In this document: piece after piece, positions 55,001 to 63,018 of the stretch
Layout of the letters: each line of letters begins with the position of its first letter
Numbering within the stretch: the first letter of the stretch is position 1
Origin: an uncultured Oscillospiraceae bacterium
GTDB taxonomy: Bacteria > Bacillota > Clostridia > Oscillospirales > Oscillospiraceae
DNA: 64,000 nucleotides
NCBI GenBank assembly: GCA_934615645.1
Contig: CAKTTR010000001.1
Coordinates: forward strand, 22,863 to 86,862
Direction: 5' to 3'
Notes under the pieces: model-generated
What the model was told of the DNA's origin: nothing
The model's input: only the letters and a program-made list of their open reading frames with translations
The model's database searches: none
Program-made: the position numbers and the translations under genes

Positions 55001-56792
55001 GACCAGGCTGCGGCAGCTGCTGCCGAACCGGGCGGTCTATCTGGCCGTGGGCAGCGATGTGGTCCGCAACGCCTCGGCGTACCGGCCCGGCGCGACCGGC
55101 GGCGCGGCGGACTTTGACCATATCGTCTTCTCCCGGGAGGAGACAGGCCAGCTGCCGCCGCTGGAGACGGTGATCCGGGGCAAGCTGGAGGTACTGCAGC
55201 TGCCGCCATTCTTTGACAGCGTCTCCTCCAGCCGGATCCGGGAGTATGTGGATAAGAACCTGGATATCTCCATGCTGGTGGACCCGATCGTGCAGAATTT
55301 TATCTACCGGCGGGGCCTGTATCTGCGGACGCTGCAATATAAAATGGTATTGCAGCCCCATAAGCTGTATTTTGAAAATGCCCAGGAGATCTTGCCGGAG
55401 ATCCCGCAGAAGCTGGCGGAGAAGCTGGCCGGATGGCCGGGCGTGGCCAGCTGCGTGCTGCGCTCCCGGGCCACCGGCGGCCTCTGGGGCTGGGCCTGCG
55501 GACGGACGGTCCAGAGCTATCAGCTGCTGGATGTTTTGCAGGATGCCCAGGCGGCGTCCTGCGTCCGGGAGCGGGTCTCAGGGAATATCCTGCTGATCGA
55601 CGGGGTCGGCGCTGTCGCGCCGGGGCAGAGCGTGGAGCGGCAGGTCCTCAATGAGCTGCTGGCCCGGGCCCAGGAGCGGAGCATCACCTATGCCATCTGC
55701 CGCTGCCCGGCTGCCGGGCCGCTGGAGCAGGCACTGCGGGAGCTGGGCTTTGCCCCGACGCCGGAGCAGCCGTCGGTCTGGGTGGTGGATATGCGCCGCC
55801 CGGTGGTGCTGATCCTGGACGCGCTGCAGAAGCTGAAATCCCCCCACCGGGAGAACCCGAAGGTCATCCGGGCGGTGGAGAAGGCGCGGCGGGCGCTGCG
55901 GCTCTCCTTTGCCCAGATGTTCCCGGGGGATCTGATCTTGAGCTTTGATGTCGAGCTGCTGAACCAGGCGCTGCGCAGCCGGGTCCAGCGCTGCAACGGC
56001 GTGGCGGATGTGCCGCCTGGGGAGCGCCGCCTGGGCAGCAAGATGTGCGTGCCCTTCGGCAAAATCCTGGCCAATGACCTGGTGCCGAACACGGTGACAA
56101 AGCGGCTGGAGGTGGAAAAGGTATTCCTGCCCAATATCCGGGGGCTGGAGATCAAGGAATACCCCGGGTATTCGACGCTGGTCAACCAGGTCCGGACGAT
56201 CAAGTCCTTCCGGCGGCCCATGATTTTGGTGGACGATCTGATGCACAACGGCTATCGGATGGAGTATCTGACGCCGCTGCTGCGGCAGGAGCAGGTGGAG
56301 ATCGACCGGCTGATCGTCGGGATCATGTCCGGCCGGGGCAAGGACCGGATGCGGCTGCAGGATATCGAGACGGAGTGCGAGTATTTCATCCCCGCCATGC
56401 GCTATTGGCAGACGGAGAGCCTGCTCTACCCCTTCATCGGCGGCGACAGCGTTCTGACGAGCCGCAAGACGGAGATGCTGCCGACGATCAATCTGATCCT
56501 GCCGTATAAATATCCGCATTTCTTCAGCGGCGTCCCCAAGCGGGCAATCTACGCCCTTTCGGAGACGGTGCTGGCCAGCACGCAGGAGATTCTGCGGGTG
56601 CTGGAAAAGGAGCATCTTTCTTATTTTGGCAAATCGCTGACCCTCAAGCGGCTGGGTGAGGCCGTGTTCCGTCCCCGGATGCCGGACCGGGGCGGGCATT
56701 TGTCCTATGATTTGAATATCCCGGCGTCGGTGTATGTGCAGGATGATATCAATGCGCTGCACCGGATGCAGGGCTGGGAGGAGACGCCTTGA
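52098..56792 (+). CDS. Giant multidomain protein: HD hydrolase, helical repeats, nucleotidylyltransferase, GNAT-like, phosphoribosyltransferase-like
   Basis: 1564 residues, no signal peptide. Domains in order: an HD phosphohydrolase (about 150-335; H178/H179, H207-D208 in SHDIGKFG, H249 in NHSTWD, D270); a long helical, HEAT-like region (about 350-880); a NadD-type nucleotidylyltransferase with GTFDPFSSGH (895-904) and SSSRIR (1043-1048); a GNAT-like region (about 1100-1250); and a phosphoribosyltransferase-like domain with ILVDDLMHNG (D1379-D1380). All signature residues look intact. GGGGAGG precedes the ATG. It is coupled to the two following oxidoreductase-like genes. The combination suggests nucleotide or cofactor synthesis plus turnover; no function is established. 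Confidence 0.8.
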   Translation: MKQPVSSLRQWMLEQYAPQFHLEKKTLLKQLDQVGFYAERCLPPVGQRVNCQLVLDTCRLYLQTLCPEPPEGWLAFLYEEICQKMFPETGHSPMTPGQRQAAAFYLGLLRYAISRENCPFDPLTDIDAATEAELQQSRIAKEYARFWKAVEDDYFVELMRIGREIMPFDPASHTIGVHHVAVHMARQALQAGIPVDIALCSAAALSHDIGKFGCRGRDARRIPYLHYYFTWQWLEGHGVPTIANIAANHSTWDLEFENLPGESLLLIYADFRVRGNRDAEGRERVQIFSLEAAYQEIFRKLADMTPEKQLRYRTVYAKLHDFEQYLLSHGVDPDPVQRGACTACTPKAALLPRREIPRQICNLTFHNNIRLMRQITHDASFEQLLEQARNEKNLQSVRTYLHLYSEYHTYLTRAQKQKLLAFLYELLMHHDGDVRRRAARMMGQVLTNSGPKYRKELPAGVPPQAAAPNLLSFLNESVQIWASYAEQCLHPDQKIAPKHALRISNSLKIVAESIFRHLSREKWPEYLEVLLAQVRRDLPQDQFVLLDTLNHVPDAAFTPQQGQALLVQFASHLSGAAEREQIAALRFFRKLLAIGDEALQAEVRRVAQALEPGESYAVGYERSVLLRGAGETASLRNAERQHLYLSNMKMAVHWSVKISHIDMLCENVTAHPEMAFHTAMHLSNLLCVSEHLPVRDYAGEHLVALCAKLPADQQNELMIDLIRELETGREEVSRYIPKFLGRMLCQLPDSAFAECLQSLAELVHSDNTLAAMAALTTLAVVLANQAGSEAVTEQVFGLLLTGVAHFDDMIHQRALSLICRQVFDNPVLPLSVRQRYFIRICKKFLTLLEEPHPGQLNFFTCAAALNHLYRFLVQCQVHLPEPVLPPERPIAFFPGTFDPFSSGHKRIVQEICAKQFDVYLAVDEFSWSKQTLAKLLRRQIASISVADQLDVYLFPDDIPINIAMAEDLTRLRQLLPNRAVYLAVGSDVVRNASAYRPGATGGAADFDHIVFSREETGQLPPLETVIRGKLEVLQLPPFFDSVSSSRIREYVDKNLDISMLVDPIVQNFIYRRGLYLRTLQYKMVLQPHKLYFENAQEILPEIPQKLAEKLAGWPGVASCVLRSRATGGLWGWACGRTVQSYQLLDVLQDAQAASCVRERVSGNILLIDGVGAVAPGQSVERQVLNELLARAQERSITYAICRCPAAGPLEQALRELGFAPTPEQPSVWVVDMRRPVVLILDALQKLKSPHRENPKVIRAVEKARRALRLSFAQMFPGDLILSFDVELLNQALRSRVQRCNGVADVPPGERRLGSKMCVPFGKILANDLVPNTVTKRLEVEKVFLPNIRGLEIKEYPGYSTLVNQVRTIKSFRRPMILVDDLMHNGYRMEYLTPLLRQEQVEIDRLIVGIMSGRGKDRMRLQDIETECEYFIPAMRYWQTESLLYPFIGGDSVLTSRKTEMLPTINLILPYKYPHFFSGVPKRAIYALSETVLASTQEILRVLEKEHLSYFGKSLTLKRLGEAVFRPRMPDRGGHLSYDLNIPASVYVQDDINALHRMQGWEETP

Positions 56793-58027
56793 TGGAAAAA
56801 CTATACCAGTTTGAGGGCCTGTGCCTGTGGGATCGGGGCGGCGGGGTGCCGGAGGGCGCTGCGCCGTGCAGCGCGCCGTTTGCGCCCCTGGTCATCACCG
56901 TCCGGCGGGACCCGGCGAAAAGCCGGGGGCTGTATCGCATCGACGATCTGCGCCGCTTGGATGCGCAGGATGTGCAGGCGGCGCTGCAGCCGCTGCCGCC
57001 GCAGCAAGCGGCAGATGATCTGGCGGCCCTGGTGCAGGCGGAGGGTGCGTGCGTTTTGAATACGGTGTTTGCCCGCTGCTGGGATGTGCTGCGGGCGACC
57101 CGGCGGCGCCGGGATGGCTTCCGGGTTCATCTGGTGGGCCTGGGAGACGTCGGCGGGACGGTCCTGCAGGGCTTGGTCCTGCTGGGACGGGACCTGACGG
57201 GCATCGGCATCTATGACCCCAACGAGGCCCAGTGCCGCCGGTACTGCCTGGAGATGAACCAGGTACTGCCGGAGCATGCGGGCGGCTGGGTGCCGCCGGT
57301 GGAGGCGGTGCCGCTGGCGCGGCTGTTTGACTGCGATGCGCTGCTGTTCACCGCGTCGCTGGGCGTGCCGCCGGTGGGCGCGCAGGTCGGCGATGTGCGG
57401 ATGATCCAATACAAGCGCAACCGGGATATGCTGCAGGGCTATGCGCGCATGGCCCGGGAGGCGGGCTTTACCGGGCTCTTTGCGCAGATCTCCGACCCAG
57501 TGGACCATCTCTGCCAGTCGGTGTTCCTGGCATCGAACCGGGATGAAGCCGGGCGCTTTGACGCAGCCGGGCTGCTGCCGGAGCAGATCCAGGGCTATGG
57601 CCTGGGTGTCATGCGGGCTCGGGCGCAGTATTACGCTGCGCAGCGGGGCGTTGATTTTTCCCAGGGGCAGGTGTTTGGGCCCCATGGCAAGCAGCTGGTG
57701 GTGGCCAATGCCGCCGGGCGGGGCTATGACGACGCTCTCTCCCAGCAGCTGACGCACGATACTGTCACAGCCAACTTGCAGGTGCGGGCGCTGGGCTATA
57801 AGCCCTATATCGCCCCCGGCCTGTCCTCTGCGGCCATCAGTGTCCTGCGGACGCTGCGCGGGGAGGCTCACGACGGGACGCTGGCCCTGGGCGGCGCGTA
57901 TTTTGGCTGCAGCCTGCGGTCGACCCGGTTGGGCGTGGAGCCTGTGTATCAGGCGCTGCATCCGGCGCTGCAGGCGCGCCTTGCGCCGGTGCTGCAGGCG
58001 CTGCGGGAGTTTGCTTATGACGAATGA
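56792..58027 (+). CDS. Lactate/malate dehydrogenase-like NAD-binding protein
   Basis: The 411-residue protein has an N-terminal extension (about 1-105), a Rossmann domain with VHLVGLGDVGGTVLQGLVLLG and IYDPNEAQCRRYCLEM (the MDH/LDH layout), the region ISDPVDHLCQSVF that resembles the NPVD segment of the family, and a C-terminal domain ending STRLGVEPVYQALHPAL. The classic LDH/MDH catalytic Arg/His pattern was not recognised, so the substrate is open. ATG at 56792 shares a base with the upstream stop (TGATG); a TTG at 56789 is less likely. Confidence 0.75.
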   Translation: MEKLYQFEGLCLWDRGGGVPEGAAPCSAPFAPLVITVRRDPAKSRGLYRIDDLRRLDAQDVQAALQPLPPQQAADDLAALVQAEGACVLNTVFARCWDVLRATRRRRDGFRVHLVGLGDVGGTVLQGLVLLGRDLTGIGIYDPNEAQCRRYCLEMNQVLPEHAGGWVPPVEAVPLARLFDCDALLFTASLGVPPVGAQVGDVRMIQYKRNRDMLQGYARMAREAGFTGLFAQISDPVDHLCQSVFLASNRDEAGRFDAAGLLPEQIQGYGLGVMRARAQYYAAQRGVDFSQGQVFGPHGKQLVVANAAGRGYDDALSQQLTHDTVTANLQVRALGYKPYIAPGLSSAAISVLRTLRGEAHDGTLALGGAYFGCSLRSTRLGVEPVYQALHPALQARLAPVLQALREFAYDE

Positions 58028-59087
58028 ACTATTGGTGATCACCGCCGGGCATCATGCACGGCTGGAGGCCGTTTTAAAGACAGCGCTCCAGGGCGTCCCG
58101 TTCCGGCGCTATGATATGGCGGGCGGCGCGCTGCCGGACCTACGGCAGCGGCGGGTACTTTTTGCCATTGCTGTGGACCAGGCAGGCATTGACCCGGATG
58201 TCTGCCGCCTGCTGATGCTGCTGCGCCAGTCGCCGGATGCGATGCAAGGCGCCTGCGCCGCACTGCTGATTGACGGCGCAGGCGAGCTCTACACCAAGCA
58301 GACGGCCCAGGCGCTGCTGTTGGCGGCAAATCTTGCCGGCTGTTGGCTGATGGGAAAGCCGCTGCTGGAGGCGACGGGCTCGCTGCAAAATTTGGACATC
58401 CGCGCCAAAAAACTGGGCCTTTCCCACCGGGCGGCCTATGATGCCCTGGCGGTCCAGCTGGTGCGGCGGCTGCTGGAATTTGCAGTGCCGGGGCGGCCGG
58501 CGGCGAAGCTTCTGATGCTGCACGCATCGAACCAGAACACATCGAACACGCTGGCCCTGGGGCGGCGGGTCTGCCAAATGCTTTCCGGGCAGGTGCAGAC
58601 CCGGGAGCTCTCCTTGCGCAACGGGACGATTCATGACTGCAACGGTTGCTCCTACCGGGTCTGCGCCCATTTTGCCGAGCGAGGCGGCTGCTTTTACGGC
58701 GGCGCGATGGTGGAGGACGTCTATCCGGCGGTGCTGGAGAGCGACGCGCTGCTGGTGTTGTGTCCAAACTACAACGACGCCCTCAGCGCCAATATCATGG
58801 CATTCATCAACCGCCTGACGAGCCTGACGGTCAATAATCTTCTGCAGGGCAAGCAGCTGTTTAGCATCGTCGTCTCCGGCTATTCCGGCGGGGACCTGGT
58901 AGCTCAGCAGCTTTTGGGGGCGCTGTGCCTGAACAAGGCTTTTACGCTCCCGCCCCACTGCTGCATGCTGGAGACAGCCAACGACCCGGATACGGCTATA
59001 CACCTGCCTGGGATCGGCGACCGCTTGCAGCGCTTTGCCGACGGCATCGCGTCCGCGCTGCGCCAGGGCATGCCGACGGCCCGCTGA
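58017..59087 (+). CDS. Flavodoxin-fold FMN reductase with cysteine cluster and N-terminal Rossmann-like domain
   Basis: The 356-residue protein has a poorly recognised N-terminal alpha/beta domain (about 1-160) and a C-terminal NADPH-dependent FMN-reductase/iron-sulfur-flavoprotein domain (about 165-350): LLMLHASNQNTSNTLALG (FMN phosphate loop), a cysteine cluster CNGCSYRVCAHFAERGGC, and LVLCPNYNDALSANIMAFINRL. The cysteines are spaced as in flavoproteins that bind a [4Fe-4S] cluster. ATG at 58017-58019 overlaps the upstream gene by 11 bases, so the three genes form one coupled operon. Function unknown. Confidence 0.75.
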   Translation: MTNELLVITAGHHARLEAVLKTALQGVPFRRYDMAGGALPDLRQRRVLFAIAVDQAGIDPDVCRLLMLLRQSPDAMQGACAALLIDGAGELYTKQTAQALLLAANLAGCWLMGKPLLEATGSLQNLDIRAKKLGLSHRAAYDALAVQLVRRLLEFAVPGRPAAKLLMLHASNQNTSNTLALGRRVCQMLSGQVQTRELSLRNGTIHDCNGCSYRVCAHFAERGGCFYGGAMVEDVYPAVLESDALLVLCPNYNDALSANIMAFINRLTSLTVNNLLQGKQLFSIVVSGYSGGDLVAQQLLGALCLNKAFTLPPHCCMLETANDPDTAIHLPGIGDRLQRFADGIASALRQGMPTAR

Positions 59088-59111
59088 GCGGTTATTTTTG
59101 CAGAACCTGCC

Positions 59112-59118
59112 CATACTA
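59112..59118 (+). promoter_or_regulatory. Sigma-G-type -10 element of spoVAC
   Basis: CATACTA at 59112-59118 in the context CCCATACTAAGGGCGGAGG, nearly the same promoter-RBS module as upstream of the spoIIQ-like gene. A weak -35 (GGTTAT) lies 16-17 bases upstream. spoVA operons are forespore-expressed. Confidence 0.6.
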
Positions 59119-59136
59119 AGGGCGGAGGGATGCAAT

Positions 59137-59589
59137 ATGATGAACAGCAGGCAATATAACCGATACGTGGCGCGGCTCTCGCCAAAATCGAAGGTCTGGA
59201 AGAACACGTGCTTTGCGTTTCTGATCGGCGGCGCGATCTGCACCCTGGGGCAGCTGTTGCTGGTAGCCTTCAGCGCAGTGGGGCTGGACAAGGATGCCGC
59301 CGGGACGGCGACCTCCTGTGCCCTGGTGTTTCTCAGCGCGCTGACGACGGGCTTGAGCTGGTATGACGACCTGGCAAAGCTCGGCGGCGCGGGAACGCTG
59401 GTGCCCATCACTGGCTTTGCCAACGCCGTGGCCTCCCCTGCTATTGAATTTAAAACAGACGTTCGCTGTATAATTAGGATAGTCAGAGAAACCCGTAACA
59501 GGCGAGTATCAGGACTGAATCCGACATATTTTATTGGGAAGGAGGTACTTAAAGCGGCCATTATCCCGCATGATTTCAGACTGCCATAG
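59137..59589 (+). pseudogene. spoVAC: Stage V sporulation protein AC, interrupted after about residue 108
   Basis: SpoVA proteins move calcium dipicolinate into the forespore. The first ~108 residues match SpoVAC: KNTCFAFLIGGAICTLGQLL, ALTTGLSWYDDLAKLGGAGTLVPITGFANAVASPAIEFKT. After EFKT the family continues EGLVLGV... with a last membrane segment; here the frame changes at about 59459 to an unrelated basic tail (VRCIIRIVRETRNRRV) read from AT-rich DNA. spoVAD and spoVAE, which normally follow, are absent. The gene was therefore cut by an insertion, a recombination or a contig misjoin. GGAGGG precedes the ATG. Confidence 0.75.
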
Positions 59590-59628
59590 AGCCAGATGGA
59601 TATAGCTGATCCATCTGGCTCATCTTTT
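59589..59628 (+). terminator. Intrinsic terminator just inside the AT-rich segment
   Basis: GAGCCAGATGGAT / ATCCATCTGGCTC perfect stem followed by ATCTTTTC. After it (59630-59746) lies a free AGGAGG followed by an open frame without a proper start codon (59657-59755), perhaps a gene remnant. Confidence 0.8.
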
Positions 59629-59746
59629 CTCCGAAATATTATACATACAGGAGGTAGCACCATCAACACTATACCTTCGGCAAATCAGACGTATGGCTGG
59701 ATCTCTGGTGTCACACGGTTTGACAGAAACCCTGCAATGTGTTTTC

Positions 59747-61390
59747 TTATCTGATTCTGTCCTGCTTTTCACCTCCGGTATGACCGGAAAACAGATCATG
59801 ATTCAGAGAATAATTCTTAAAAACAAACGGAATAAATTCCAGAGCAAATTGCAAATTTAATACATCGTGATAATTCGAAAATTGAATATGGCACAATTTT
59901 TCAATCTGCTCAATACGGTAACGGACGGTATTGGCATGCACAAATAGCTGTTCCCCGGTTTTGCTGTAGTTTTGCTTATTGTGAAAGAAAACCAATAGCG
60001 TTTCTATCAAATTGACGTTGGAGGTAACTTCATAGTCGATCAACGGTTTAATATAAGTATAGCACATCGAAACGATATCCGCATTGATGTCATCAATGCC
60101 ATGCAGCTTAAAAATTCCCAGGTCATCATAGAAGTTTAAACGCTGTTCCGGAGCCGCCCATGCACAAACAGCCAGCGCCAACTTGGCTTGCCGGTAGCTG
60201 CGCTGGGTTTTATTAAATTGCACCAGACCGCCAATGGCAATTTGTAATGTATTTTGTCGCAGCTTTTTTTGCAAAACTTTATAGATATTCTGGATGAATT
60301 CACGATAATTCGAAATCGCTTCCGGCAACAAAAGCACCAGCTGCTGCTGATATGGGCTAATGATAATATTGTTTCCAACAGCAGCAAAATATCGTTCCAA
60401 CAACGGTTTTATTTTCTGACACAGGGTCGGTTCATCTGCGCTTTCCAAAATCGCCACCCGCAAGGCCTGAGGCACGAACCAAGAGAGTCGTTGGGCCATG
60501 GAAACAGCTTCGCTCGTCGTGTTGATTTTTCCAGAGATCAGGCCATCAATAAACCGTTCTTTTAACTGCAGCGAATCCTGCTCAAAAGCAGCGATCTGCA
60601 AAACACCTGTTTCACATGCCGTCTTAGCCGCTGACAGCAAGTCAATATCATTGGTGCTGTAAGGCGCTTCAGGTTCTTCCAGCCAGATCATGGCATCCTG
60701 ATTTTTCTTATAATGGAACAGAATCCCAAGCCCCTGGGCCGTACTTGTCTGGCAGCAGAATAATTGATCTGCCTGCGCTGGCAGCATGGAGAAGTTATTT
60801 TTCACATCGTATGTGGTCAACGCGGAAAACAACGCCGCCGGCTTCTCTTTGGGATAATAAAAAATATTATTTTGCAGCGTAATAAAAACGGATTTCCCCG
60901 TCCAAGTAAATAACTGTTTTGCAAAGCCGTCTAAGCCATCCCGATAAATGGCTCTGACCAAAAATGATGTGACTTGCTCACGCAGCAAATAAGAGCCAGT
61001 ACGATAGCAGTGAATATGGCTATAGAAAAAATCGAATAATTCGAAAAACTTTATTTCCGGGGCCAATAAAATAATTGGAAAATTCAGGTGATTCGCCGCA
61101 TGTAAAACATATTCTGGAAGCTGATAATCAAAGTATCTCCCTTTTAGCGTGATCCCGACAATGCCTTGTTGCGATAAATTTTGGATAAAAGGAACGATCT
61201 TTGCCGGTTGCAGAGAGAGGAAATAGCCGCTGGAGATTGCCAGTGTATCGGTTTTCAGATAAGCATAGCCAGTAAAGCCATCAAGCATGCTAAGTTGTTT
61301 AATTATGTTATCTCTTCCACCGCATCCAGCAATAATACGGGAACCTGCCATAGGCGGGATATGAATAAATTCATTCACTGTCAGTTCCAT
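59747..61390 (-). CDS. PucR-family transcriptional regulator
   Basis: The 547-residue protein has an N-terminal purine-catabolism (PucR) sensor domain (about 8-130: SRIIAGCGGRDNIIKQLSMLD, YAYLKTDTLAISSGYFL, LQQGIVGITLKGRYFDYQLPEYVL), a GGDEF-like middle region (about 280-420) and the C-terminal PucR-type helix-turn-helix (about 475-535: NLIETLLVFFHNKQNYSKTGEQLFVHANTVRYRIEQIE). Members activate purine or amino-acid/ureide catabolism when substrate is present. A promoter whose -35 lies in a palindrome precedes it. Codon use is AT-rich, unlike the main chromosome. Confidence 0.9.
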   Translation of the reverse strand: MELTVNEFIHIPPMAGSRIIAGCGGRDNIIKQLSMLDGFTGYAYLKTDTLAISSGYFLSLQPAKIVPFIQNLSQQGIVGITLKGRYFDYQLPEYVLHAANHLNFPIILLAPEIKFFELFDFFYSHIHCYRTGSYLLREQVTSFLVRAIYRDGLDGFAKQLFTWTGKSVFITLQNNIFYYPKEKPAALFSALTTYDVKNNFSMLPAQADQLFCCQTSTAQGLGILFHYKKNQDAMIWLEEPEAPYSTNDIDLLSAAKTACETGVLQIAAFEQDSLQLKERFIDGLISGKINTTSEAVSMAQRLSWFVPQALRVAILESADEPTLCQKIKPLLERYFAAVGNNIIISPYQQQLVLLLPEAISNYREFIQNIYKVLQKKLRQNTLQIAIGGLVQFNKTQRSYRQAKLALAVCAWAAPEQRLNFYDDLGIFKLHGIDDINADIVSMCYTYIKPLIDYEVTSNVNLIETLLVFFHNKQNYSKTGEQLFVHANTVRYRIEQIEKLCHIQFSNYHDVLNLQFALEFIPFVFKNYSLNHDLFSGHTGGEKQDRIR

Positions 61391-61439
61391 CGCTTAACCC
61401 ACTTTCTTTTTACAAGCAATCATACCACCCGTTTTTTCT

Positions 61440-61468
61440 AAAATACAATATTCGACAGATTCTGTCAA
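61440..61468 (-). promoter_or_regulatory. PucR-gene promoter with palindromic operator
   Basis: Minus strand TTGACA (61463-61468), 17-base spacer, TATTTT (61440-61445). A 13-bp perfect palindrome GACAGA-A-TCTGTC (61454-61466) covers most of the -35, a good candidate for autoregulation. Confidence 0.6.
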
Positions 61469-61490
61469 CGATTTAACACAGGGTGAACAT

Positions 61491-61533
61491 CAAAGCCCCG
61501 CCGCAAAGGTTTCCTTTGCAAACGGGGTTTTGA
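61491..61533. terminator. Terminator downstream of the BMP-family gene
   Basis: CAAAGCCCCG-CCGCAAAGG pairs with CCTTTGCAAACGGGGTTTTG; T tracts at both ends. It lies between the lipoprotein gene and the PucR gene. Confidence 0.8.
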
Positions 61534-61576
61534 TGCTTAAACTGCAGGAAAGCTCAAATTATTAATTTCGTTTAAC

Positions 61577-62707
61577 TTACGGCAATTTTCCGATGACATT
61601 ATCCAACAGGAAGTAACAGTTGACCAGTTCTTTAATTGTAAAGGTCTCACCTTCCGGCAACACTTCATTGCCCTGATTATCCACAACAGGACCTTCCAGT
61701 ACAACGTAGTCTCCGTCTACAATGGCATCATACATTTCATTACACTGGTTAATTACTTCCTGGGGCATGATATCCGCATTCCAGGGGGCAATGCCTGCCA
61801 CACCGTCTGCCATATTGCCATATTTGGTATCACTGGTCCAGCTCTCTGTCGCCACTTGGGTGATAATTTCATTGAAAACTGGTGTCCAGTTCCAGCAAAA
61901 AGAAGTCAAAACAGCTTGGGGGGCATAAGCTTCTTTATCCGTATGGAACCCGGTAACATAGGCGCCAGCATCTTCACACGCCTCGCAGACAGCAGTGGTA
62001 CCGCCATGATAGCCCATGCTTTGCACACCAGCTTGAATCAGTGTAGTGGCACATTCCTTTTCTGTGGCCGGATCATACCAGCTGTTGACCCACATAACCC
62101 GAACAGTAGCGTTTGGATTTGCCGCTTTGGCGCCAGCAGACCAAGCGTTAATGGCACGAATTACTGAAGATTGGGGCTGCGCCGCCACAAAGCCCAGTTC
62201 AGCTACCCCGCTCATCAGGGCCGCCGCATAGCCGCACATAAAAATTGCTTCAATATCCACACAGGTAAATGAACAGTAGTTGTCTGCGCTGTCGCCTTCA
62301 AACTGGGCAAAATACACATCTGGGTAGGCGGTATATGCAGCGTTCATATTTTTCGTAAAACCAGAGGATCCACCGATGATCAGGTTACAGCCCTCATCGA
62401 TCAGCTGCACGATAGAAGAATCCGCCTCTACGCTTGCGTCCGGAATATTTTCTACTACGATAATCTGACTGTCAGACAACCCCAGTTCATCTTTGGTCCG
62501 CTGCAGACTCTGCGCCATTGCCTGACTCCAACCATTATCTGTTGCAGTCTGATTCAGCAGCAAGCCGACTTTTACGCCGCTGTAGTCCACCGTCTCTTTC
62601 GTTATCGTATCTGGATCCACGGAGCCCTGCGTCGTATCGCTACCGCAGCCTGCAAACAGACCGAGTAAAAAGAGAGTACAGAGCAATAAACAAAACAATT
62701 TTCTCAT
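61577..62707 (-). CDS. BMP-family ABC-transporter substrate-binding lipoprotein
   Basis: The 376-residue protein has a lipoprotein signal (lipobox LFAGC near residue 21) and a Bmp/PnrA domain: VGLLLNQTATDNGWSQAMAQSL, GCNLIIGGSSGFTKNMNAAYTAYPDVYFAQFEG, YAAALMSG, GFVAAQPQSSVIRAINAWSAGAKAANPNATVRVMWVNSWYDP. PnrA/BMP proteins bind purine nucleosides or related compounds for ABC import. AAGGAGGAAC before ATG at 62705-62707 fixes the start. The permease and ATPase genes are not in the window. With the PucR regulator and MtmB-like enzyme beside it, the ligand may be a methylated purine or amine; this is an inference. Confidence 0.92.
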   Translation of the reverse strand: MRKLFCLLLCTLFLLGLFAGCGSDTTQGSVDPDTITKETVDYSGVKVGLLLNQTATDNGWSQAMAQSLQRTKDELGLSDSQIIVVENIPDASVEADSSIVQLIDEGCNLIIGGSSGFTKNMNAAYTAYPDVYFAQFEGDSADNYCSFTCVDIEAIFMCGYAAALMSGVAELGFVAAQPQSSVIRAINAWSAGAKAANPNATVRVMWVNSWYDPATEKECATTLIQAGVQSMGYHGGTTAVCEACEDAGAYVTGFHTDKEAYAPQAVLTSFCWNWTPVFNEIITQVATESWTSDTKYGNMADGVAGIAPWNADIMPQEVINQCNEMYDAIVDGDYVVLEGPVVDNQGNEVLPEGETFTIKELVNCYFLLDNVIGKLP

Positions 62708-63018
62708 ATTATGTTCCTCCTTCAAAATTATAACAATCCTATGATGGTCCGGAACAGCCTTATTGTAAAAGATATCACAACAATCTTGCTCGTTTGAATC
62801 CAGGCAGAAGAGTAACTCTTGTCCAAATGGCAGGGCAGATTACAATAACAAGTGCAACAGAAAAAGCGGGAAAAAAGTAGACCTCATACCAGTCAGCGTG
62901 TAAAATGTAGTTACCACACAAACATCAACACGAGAGGTGACTGGTATTGAATTTATTCACAAATGTTGCACTTAGCTTGACAACCTGCCCAGCCTAGTAC
63001 ATATGAATTTCAAAAAGA
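62708..63018. repeat. Intergenic region with nested inverted repeats
   Basis: Between the MtmB-like and BMP genes two nested perfect 10-bp inverted repeats occur: AAGTGCAACA (62850-62859) / TGTTGCACTT (62964-62973) and ATACCAGTCA (62886-62895) / TGACTGGTAT (62938-62947). They may be insertion-sequence ends or a MITE-like remnant. No clear promoter for the BMP gene was identified. Confidence 0.6.
62947..62997 (+). mobile_element. Possible 3' remnant of an IS30-type transposase
   Basis: A short plus-strand frame LNLFTNVALSLTTCPA-stop resembles the last codons of IS30-family transposases (the NVALxLT ending) and overlaps the inverted repeats. Only about 16 codons remain, so this is a weak, memory-based assignment. 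Confidence 0.3.

Noticed and set aside
59657..59755. Short frame after AGGAGG starting with ATC
   Set aside because: ATC is not an accepted start in this setting and the frame is short; mentioned only as a possible remnant.
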